Shown piece by piece: positions 58,530 to 64,000 of a DNA stretch of 64,000 nucleotides. Origin of the DNA: Termitidicoccus mucosus (GTDB taxonomy: Bacteria; Verrucomicrobiota; Verrucomicrobiia; Opitutales; Opitutaceae). The notes under the pieces were generated by a model. It searched no databases. It worked only from the letters and a program-made list of their open reading frames with translations, and was not told the DNA's origin. The position numbers and the translations under genes were made by a program. Numbering within the stretch: position 1 is the stretch's first letter; every line of letters begins with the position of its first letter. Location: contig NZ_CP109796.1 of the NCBI RefSeq assembly GCF_038725785.1, forward strand, positions 1,984,001 to 2,048,000, in the 5' to 3' direction.

Positions 58530-60616
58530 GGGATTTTGGATTCTCGATTTTCGATTTTCGACTGGGTGCTCCCGTGCCGGTGAGAGATTTTCCGTTGGAA
58601 AAAATCTGCCCCGTCGCCAGCGACACCGGATTGCGTAACAGCGCCGGCGGCACCGGTCGGCGTGGCAGCGCCTTCAATCAAAAATCGAGAATCGAAAATC
58701 GAAAATTTCTCCCTCCAGCTCCACAACAACGCCGCGCCCATCAACAGCAGCCACAACGGCGCCAGCGGATCGGGCCGCGAATTGCGTTCCCACGCGGCCT
58801 CGCGCGCGGCGGCGGCGAGGGCGCCGGCGTTTTCGGAAAAAGTTTCCGCCGCGCTGAAATCGCCCTGGCGCGCGTCGGCGAACTGCGCCGCGCCGCGCAC
58901 CAGCACCTCGCCGCCGCGCGACACGGTGAAAAAGCCCGCCTCCTCCGGCGCGCGCAACACCGTCTCCCCGCTCGCCGGCACCTCGCGCGTCCAGCCGCCT
59001 TTGCCACCGTCCGCCGCCGGGCTGAACTCCACCGTCAATGTTTCGCCGCCCGCCACGCCCGCCGCGCTCCCCCGTCCTGCCGCGCCGACCGGGCGCGCAT
59101 CCACGCGCACCGGCGCGCCGGTGTCGAAATTTTCCGCGTAACCGCCGCGCTGGTGTTCCTGCACGCGCTTCGTGAAACGCCGCGCCAGCAGCACCATCGC
59201 GGGCAGGCGCGCCGCGTTGCTGCGGGTCCAGTCGAAATTCAAAAACAATTGCCCGCCGCGCGCGTCCTCCCGCCCCTCCGCGCCCCGGCGCAGCCACGCA
59301 AGCGCCTCGCCGCCCTGCCACAGCAGCACCTCGTCGCCCGGCTCGCGTTTCAATCCGCCCGCTCCCGTGCCGAGAAATCCCTGCCAGTTCAGGTCCGCCA
59401 CCAGCGGATGCCGTTCCGCCACGATGGCTTCCCGCCGCGCTTGCCTCACCTCGCCCGCGGCTTCGCGGGCCTCGCGTTGCGCGATCGTTTCCGCCGCCTC
59501 GCGCATCAAAAAAATCCCCGACACATCACCCGGCGGCTGCGGTTGAAACACGCCCCAGTCCGCGATGCGCAATCCGCCCGAGCCGCGCGGAGCGCGCTCC
59601 GTGCCGGCCACGCCCGCGACGATTTTTTGGAAAAACCCGCGCGTCTCGCGATCGGCGACTTCCACCGCGATGGTCAGCCGTTTCGGCGCCGGACGCACCA
59701 AGGGCAGCCGGTCGTCGAGCGCGAAGTCGTCCGGCGCGAGCACCAGCGTGAGCGCGTCGGCGCCGCCCGGAAAACGCCCCGCCAGCTCCGCCAGCCCGCC
59801 CGCGCCGATCTCCACCGTTTGCGCCGGCGTGCGCCCCGCGCCGGCCTCGATCCACCATTCGCGGCGGATGGGACCGCCGGAAAAATTGCGCACCAGCGCG
59901 CGCCACGCATGGCCGCGCCGCGCGGGTGTTTCCCCGTCCGCCGCCGCATCTTCCACGCCTGAAACCACCGCGCCCGCGAAACCCGCGTTGGCCAGCGCGC
60001 GGCCCACGCCGACGGCCGGCTGGTCGGGCGGCGTCTTCGCGCGCGAATCCGTGACGAACCACGTCGCGCCCGCGCCGCCCGCCAGCGAGCGGGCGAGCCG
60101 GATGGCCGGCCCGCAATCATGCGCGCCCATGCGCGGACGCCACGCCTCCGCCGCGCGCAACGCCGCCCGCCGGTCCGCCCCGCGATAAAGCGGCGGCTGG
60201 CGCGGGTCGCTTGACAGCACGATCCACTCCGTGCGCGCGGCGGCGCCCGCGCTCTCGGAAAACTTTTCCGCCACCGCGCGCACCGCCTCCTCGCGGAATG
60301 CCTCCATCGACGCCGAACTGTCGAGCACGGCGACGACGGTTTGCGACGACTCGTCGCGCAGCCAGCGCGGCCCGGCCAGCACCCAGGCGGCCAGCACGAC
60401 GGCGAGCAGTTGCAGCCACAACGCGCGCGAGGCGCGCAGCCGCTCCCAGCGCCGCCCGCCCTTGCTCTCCGGCGCGAGCGCGTCGAGCAGGAACAGCGTG
60501 CTCGTCACGACGCGCCGCGAGCGTTGCTGCAAGAAATGCACCGCCAGCACCGCCGGCACGCCGAGCAAGGCCCAAAGACCGGCGAGGTTCGAAAATGTCG
60601 GCAGCAGCGGGCTCAT
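58526..60616 (-). CDS. BatA-domain membrane protein with VWA-like region
   Basis: This 696-residue protein has an N-terminal BatA domain (LAGLWALLGVPAVLAVHFLQQRS) and then a VWA-like segment with VVAVLDSSASMEAF, i.e. DSSAS in place of DxSxS. A further membrane helix lies near residue 628 (LWLLLMGAALLWSW). The last ~60 residues (SIFDSRFLIEG through SKIENRESKIP) are encoded by an intergenic repeat element and are unlikely to be ancestral protein sequence. Its stop overlaps the start of the next gene, so the pair is coupled. Confidence 0.8.
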   Translation of the reverse strand: MSPLLPTFSNLAGLWALLGVPAVLAVHFLQQRSRRVVTSTLFLLDALAPESKGGRRWERLRASRALWLQLLAVVLAAWVLAGPRWLRDESSQTVVAVLDSSASMEAFREEAVRAVAEKFSESAGAAARTEWIVLSSDPRQPPLYRGADRRAALRAAEAWRPRMGAHDCGPAIRLARSLAGGAGATWFVTDSRAKTPPDQPAVGVGRALANAGFAGAVVSGVEDAAADGETPARRGHAWRALVRNFSGGPIRREWWIEAGAGRTPAQTVEIGAGGLAELAGRFPGGADALTLVLAPDDFALDDRLPLVRPAPKRLTIAVEVADRETRGFFQKIVAGVAGTERAPRGSGGLRIADWGVFQPQPPGDVSGIFLMREAAETIAQREAREAAGEVRQARREAIVAERHPLVADLNWQGFLGTGAGGLKREPGDEVLLWQGGEALAWLRRGAEGREDARGGQLFLNFDWTRSNAARLPAMVLLARRFTKRVQEHQRGGYAENFDTGAPVRVDARPVGAAGRGSAAGVAGGETLTVEFSPAADGGKGGWTREVPASGETVLRAPEEAGFFTVSRGGEVLVRGAAQFADARQGDFSAAETFSENAGALAAAAREAAWERNSRPDPLAPLWLLLMGAALLWSWREKFSIFDSRFLIEGAATPTGAAGAVTQSGVAGDGADFFQRKISHRHGSTQSKIENRESKIP
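58532..58707. repeat. AT-rich modular repeat inside the 3' end of the BatA gene
   Basis: TTCTCGATTTTCGATTTTCG (58,541-58,560) and inverted units AATCGAGAATCGAAAATCG (58,683-58,701) flank ~120 bp of GC-rich sequence. The core has GGCAGCGCC next to the right arm, as in the nuo-operon elements. In the - frame the arms read SIFDSRFLIEG and SKIENRESKIP. Confidence 0.8.
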
Positions 60617-60839
60617 CGTGAATTGTCGTTAAAAAGCACGCTCGCGCAGGTAGGGCGAGGCGTCCCGCCGAGCCGTTGGCGGCTTGCGGCTCGGCGGGGA
60701 CGCCTCGCCCTGCCATTTGGGACAAGGTTGAGAGAAATTACTATAGCCAAGCGCCATCCGCGTCCGCCCAAGGCAACAGGAGTGCCACGGGGCACGTCCT
60801 CCCACCGGCCAAGCGGACCTTGCGCGGGATTCATGGGAT
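60617..60839. repeat. Gap with long GC-rich palindrome and a shared AT block
   Basis: Arms at 60,650-60,675 and 60,687-60,713 (GTAGGGCGAGGCGTCCC and its complement) form a long near-perfect hairpin, a REP-like element. Just after it, GGTTGAGAGAAATTACTATA (60,725-60,744) nearly repeats a block at 44,650. The gap separates two - strand genes (60,840 and 58,526 sets). Confidence 0.75.
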
Positions 60840-61259
60840 TCAATCCGTCAATTTCCCCGCCAGTGCCATTTCGAAGGTCGCGAGCGACGATCTGATCGCC
60901 GAAAGCGAGCGCCCGAACACATCGGTCAGGCGCTCCGGTTCCGGCAAAAACAATTCGACCACGCACCAGGTGTCATCGCCCGTCGCATACATTTTCACGA
61001 CCTTGATCCGGCGCGTCACTTCCTGCGCGGCCACGGCGACCTTCTGGAAATCGTCCTCGTTTTCGACGGGGCGGAAATTCACCAGCGCGATGCGCACCAG
61101 TTGCGGGTCGCCTTCGTCCCACTGCAAAAAATACTCGCGCCCCTCGAAATGGAACACGATGTCGCCGTCGGCCATCAGCCGCGGGCGAAAGCCCTCGCGG
61201 ACAAGATAATCGAGAAAGTGCCGGCGCGCCGGCGGTTGTTCGGGGATTGGTTCGCTCAT
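60840..61259 (-). CDS. YbjN-like protein
   Basis: This 139-residue protein has a fold like YbjN / type III chaperone-like proteins. Features are HFLDYLVREGFRPRLMADGDIVFHFEG and YATGDDTWCVVELFLPEPERL. It is a paralogue of the neighbouring gene at 61,268 (shared GDDTWC/RGDTWC, VELFLP/VEMFLP). Function unknown. No signal peptide or membrane segment. Confidence 0.7.
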   Translation of the reverse strand: MSEPIPEQPPARRHFLDYLVREGFRPRLMADGDIVFHFEGREYFLQWDEGDPQLVRIALVNFRPVENEDDFQKVAVAAQEVTRRIKVVKMYATGDDTWCVVELFLPEPERLTDVFGRSLSAIRSSLATFEMALAGKLTD

Positions 61260-61267
61260 GATGCGCG

Positions 61268-61690
61268 TTATCTTGGGAAACTTTCGCGCATCAGCACGGT
61301 GAAATGGTTGACGGCCTGCTGGATGACGAGGAGGCAGCGGTTGAAGACCGGCTCAAACGACTCTTGGGCCGGCAGAAACATTTCCACCGCGCACCACGTG
61401 TCGCCCCGCAGCCCGAACACCTTTGCGACCGGGATGTCGCCGGTGACGGCGTTGGCCGCGCGGATGGCGCGGACATGCTCCTCCTCCGACTCGATCTCCC
61501 AAAAATTCGGCAGCACGACGCGGAAGAAAAACGGGTCATCCTCGCGCACTTCAATAAAATAGCTCTTGCCCTCGTGTTTGAAGCGCACGTCGCCATCCGC
61601 GTCCAATTCGGGCGCGTAGCCCTCGTCGGCCAGAACTCCAAGGTAGAGCTTCTGAAGCTCCTCTCGTGTGCGTTTCACTGTCTCAGACAT
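61268..61690 (-). CDS. YbjN-like protein, tandem paralogue
   Basis: This 140-residue protein contains LYLGVLADEGYAPELDADGDVRF, then EGKSYFIEVREDDPFFFRVVLPNF and GDTWCAVEMFLP. The start at 61,690 (MSETVKRTREEL) aligns with its paralogue; an earlier ATG-type start up to 61,747 is possible but adds unaligned residues. It lies 8 bp upstream of the paralogue on the same strand, so the two form an operon. Confidence 0.7.
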   Translation of the reverse strand: MSETVKRTREELQKLYLGVLADEGYAPELDADGDVRFKHEGKSYFIEVREDDPFFFRVVLPNFWEIESEEEHVRAIRAANAVTGDIPVAKVFGLRGDTWCAVEMFLPAQESFEPVFNRCLLVIQQAVNHFTVLMRESFPR

Positions 61691-61833
61691 GCGCGCCGTT
61701 TTAGGACAAACTTCGGGCATCGCAAAACCAAAGTTTGGTTCTTGCAATAAAGCGGGGGCGCGGGTTTTGCAGTTTCACAACCGGCATCGCGGCGTTGCTT
61801 GCGCCGCATCGAATCCTCGGCCATAGTTGCGCC

Positions 61834-62196
61834 ATGACCGGCGACGAACTTCAAAATCTCATCGAGGAGGCGACCTTCGACTATGCCATGGGCGATCACG
61901 CGGCCGCGCTGGCCAAGCTCGGCCGCGCCGCCGGGGCCGCGCCCGGCTCGTTCGAGGCATGGCACGCGCTGGCGGAGATCCATTTCAACCTGCGCCGTTT
62001 CGACGACGCGCTGGCCGCCGCCGAGAAAGCCCATGCATTGCGCCCCGACGACCTTTTTATCAACACCACGCTTTCCCGCGTGTGGATGGAAAAAGGCGAC
62101 AAGGCCGCCGCCGAAAAATTCGCGGCGCAGGCCCGCATTCTGGACTGGAAAGACCAGCTCAAAAACCCGGATGCACAAGCCAAAGGCATCGGCTGA
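61834..62196 (+). CDS. Tetratricopeptide repeat protein
   Basis: This 120-residue protein is built of about three TPR helices pairs: AATxxYAMGDHAAALAKLGRAA-like, WHALAEIHFNLRRFDDALAAAEKA and TLSRVWMEKGDKAAAEKFAAQA. It is small and soluble, so likely a protein-protein adapter. The ATG at 61,834 is preferred over an upstream start because it begins the repeat-bearing part. Confidence 0.8.
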   Translation: MTGDELQNLIEEATFDYAMGDHAAALAKLGRAAGAAPGSFEAWHALAEIHFNLRRFDDALAAAEKAHALRPDDLFINTTLSRVWMEKGDKAAAEKFAAQARILDWKDQLKNPDAQAKGIG

Positions 62197-62259
62197 CTCC
62201 ATGCCTGTCACCCCGCACCGCCGTCCCTCGAAACATGCTGGAAACTAGCAACTTGGGGA

Positions 62260-62336
62260 TGGTGGACGCTATTGGACTCGAACCAACGACCCCGTGCGTG
62301 TGAAGCACGTGCTCTAACCAACTGAGCTAAGCGTCC
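62260..62336 (-). tRNA. tRNA-Val (CAC)
   Basis: On the - strand the sequence folds as a cloverleaf: acceptor GGACGCT pairs with AGCGTCC, D-arm GCTC/GAGC, anticodon stem CGTGC/GCACG around loop TTCACAC (anticodon CAC), T-arm with TTCGAGT. An encoded ACCA end lies at 62,263-62,260. It reads GUG codons. Confidence 0.95.
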
Positions 62337-62383
62337 AAAACCAACAAGGTCCGCCACCGTGCCAGCTCGCGAGAGGAAATCAA

Positions 62384-63151
62384 TCAGTTTTTTCGTCCCC
62401 GCCTAGCCTTGCCTGCTTCCGGCGATGATGCACTCCCGCCAGCCGTCACGCCTTCCATCGGCTTCGCCGCCCGCCCGTCCCGCACCCGCGTCACACGCTT
62501 GGGGCTGCGTTGCTTTTCCGCCGCACCGCCGTTGAGCGCGCTGCATATCCCGCAGGTGTGCCCGTCGCAGCCTCGCGCCGTGCAATGCTCGCGGCCGTAA
62601 TAAATAATCCGCAGGTGCAGCGCGTTCCAGTGCTCGCGCGGAAACACCGCCTTCAAGTCCCGCTCCGTCTGCACCACGTTGCGCCCGTCGCTCAGCCGCC
62701 AGCGCGCCGCCAGCCGGTGGATGTGCGTATCCACCGGAAAGGCCGGCTCACCCCAGGCTTGCGACATCACGACCGACGCCGTCTTGTGCCCGACGCCGGG
62801 CAACGCCTCCAGCTCCTCAAACGTCCGCGGCACCTGCCCGCCGTGGCGCTCCACGATCAGCCGCGACAACTCCGAAATCGCCCGCGCCTTCTGCGGCGAC
62901 AAGCCGCACGGGCGGATGATGCCCTGGATTTTCGCCACCGGCGCGGCGGCCATCGCGGCGGGGTTGCCGGCCAGCGCAAACAATTCCGGCGTCACTTCGT
63001 TCACGCGCTTGTCCGTGCATTGCGCCGACAGCACCACCGCCACCAGCAACGTGTAGGCGTCCCTGTGGTCGAGCGGAATCGGAGGATTCGGATAAAGCTC
63101 GGCAAGCCTCTGGTCAACAAACGCCGCGCGCGCGGCCTTGGTCTTGAACAT
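62384..63151 (-). CDS. nth: Endonuclease III
   Basis: This DNA glycosylase/AP lyase removes oxidised pyrimidines. The 255-residue protein has the helix-hairpin-helix [12 protein letters not shown] with the catalytic Lys, and [14 protein letters not shown] with the catalytic Asp. The iron-sulphur cysteines occur as [15 protein letters not shown], i.e. spacing C-4-C-4-C-2-C, unlike the usual C-6-C-2-C-5-C. The C-terminus is extended by ~50 basic residues. The start at 63,151 ([11 protein letters not shown]) aligns with family starts; longer starts are possible. Confidence 0.9.
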   Translation of the reverse strand: MFKTKAARAAFVDQRLAELYPNPPIPLDHRDAYTLLVAVVLSAQCTDKRVNEVTPELFALAGNPAAMAAAPVAKIQGIIRPCGLSPQKARAISELSRLIVERHGGQVPRTFEELEALPGVGHKTASVVMSQAWGEPAFPVDTHIHRLAARWRLSDGRNVVQTERDLKAVFPREHWNALHLRIIYYGREHCTARGCDGHTCGICSALNGGAAEKQRSPKRVTRVRDGRAAKPMEGVTAGGSASSPEAGKARRGRKN

Positions 63152-63290
63152 GACGCCAGACACAAACACGCCGCCCCGGAGCCGCGAGCGCAAAAAATGC
63201 GCGCCGCCGTCGTTCAAGGCGGACACGGCGGCTTTTGGCCCCTTTCCCATTGCGCCGGTCAAACCCAGCCGCCTACGCTTGCGCGCAATC

Positions 63291-64000
63291 ATGCCCGAAA
63301 CGCACACCATGACGCCTTCCGCCGCCAATCCCAACGTTTTCGCCCCGCGCCACAATTCCGCCGGCCCGTCCGACATCACCGCGATGCTCGGCGCCTTGGG
63401 CGAGCCTTCCCTCGACGCGCTCATCGACGCGACCGTTCCCGCCGACATCCGCCTTCCCCGCCCTCTCGACCTCCCCGCGCCCGCCACGGAACCCGAGGCG
63501 CTCGCCGAACTCCGCGCCATCGCCGCCCAAAACGAACTCCATCGCTCATTCATCGGCCAGGGCTATCACGGCACGCACACCCCATCCGTCATCCGCCGCG
63601 CCATTTTGGAAAACCCCGCGTGGTACACCGCCTACACCCCCTACCAGTCTGAAATCTCCCAAGGCCGCCTTGAGGCGCTCCTCAACTTTCAGACCCTCGT
63701 CACCGATCTTACCGCCCTCGACATCGCCAATGCCTCCCTGCTCGACGAGGCCACCGCCGCCGCCGAGGCCATGGCCCTCTGCCGCCGCATGGCTGCCGGC
63801 TCCGCCCGGGACACCTTCTTCGTCGCCACGAGCTGCCACCCGCAAACCATCGACCTGCTCCACACCCGTGCCGCCCCGCTCGGCATCCGCATCCTGCTTG
63901 GCGACCCTGCCACCGCCGAGCCCGACGCCACGTGGTGCGGCCTCCTCGTCCAATACCCCGACACCTTCGGAAACATCCACGACTATGCCGGCCTCTTCGC
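63291..64000 (+). CDS. gcvP: Glycine dehydrogenase (decarboxylating), P-protein, 5' part
   Basis: The P-protein of the glycine cleavage system decarboxylates glycine with pyridoxal phosphate. Only ~236 N-terminal residues fit in the window. Features: [67 protein letters not shown] and [15 protein letters not shown], all standard. The start is the ATG at 63,291, or at 63,309. It is transcribed away from nth. Confidence 0.9.
   Translation, partial: MPETHTMTPSAANPNVFAPRHNSAGPSDITAMLGALGEPSLDALIDATVPADIRLPRPLDLPAPATEPEALAELRAIAAQNELHRSFIGQGYHGTHTPSVIRRAILENPAWYTAYTPYQSEISQGRLEALLNFQTLVTDLTALDIANASLLDEATAAAEAMALCRRMAAGSARDTFFVATSCHPQTIDLLHTRAAPLGIRILLGDPATAEPDATWCGLLVQYPDTFGNIHDYAGLF

Overview
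The window is GC-rich and reads as a member of Verrucomicrobiota, most likely Opitutaceae. This is inferred from protein style: a TonB-dependent receptor with an N-terminal 'VVLSPFSV' box, surface proteins with chlamydial Pmp-like GGAIY repeats, a LacI-type regulator with a KPDPQISRL hinge, and abundant AT-rich intergenic inverted repeats. No 16S gene is present to confirm it.

Region 1 (1-19,021) holds complex I genes on the + strand. From 6,971 the order is nuoC-D-I-H-J-K-L-M-(GxxExxY)-M'-N, followed by a GH38 alpha-mannosidase. There are two different nuoM genes between nuoL and nuoN, and no nuoE, nuoF or nuoG. Bases 1-6,628 repeat 14,942-21,609 almost exactly: nuoM 3' end, GxxExxY gene, nuoM', nuoN and most of the mannosidase. 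Short deletions occur in both copies at different places, and frameshifts are dense from about 5,060 to 19,550. The pattern looks like a low-quality consensus or an assembly overlap rather than gene decay. A broken metallo-beta-lactamase-fold fragment lies at the join (about 6,629-6,945).

Region 2 (19,022-54,343) is a large sugar-utilisation locus and the most interesting part. One + strand series encodes GH38 alpha-mannosidase, a PL22-like propeller protein, an MFS transporter, two Gfo/Idh/MocA oxidoreductases, an esterase, a UroD-like protein and a LacI regulator. Next come a second PL22-like protein, a roughly 2,000-residue modular surface protein, an autotransporter, and a secreted clan-A glycosidase. 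A longer glycosidase paralogue with an NHL propeller lies on the - strand, divergent from a TonB receptor gene that is followed by a GH130 mannoside phosphorylase and a second UroD-like protein. Five promoters in this region (six sites counting the duplicate) carry the same element: a 12-bp CG-centred palindrome-like site, exactly 11 bp, then TTGC. This suggests one regulon covering the whole locus, plausibly controlled by the local LacI protein. The likely job is import and breakdown of a mannose-containing, possibly decorated, glycan without a SusC/SusD pair.

Region 3 (54,451-64,000) is ordinary housekeeping: a DUF6941-like protein, uracil-DNA glycosylase, a DUF721/DciA-like protein, two BatA/VWA membrane proteins, two YbjN-like paralogues, a TPR protein, tRNA-Val(CAC), endonuclease III and the start of gcvP. 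Several gaps hold hairpin-forming repeats, and one of these has become the C-terminus of a BatA-type protein.
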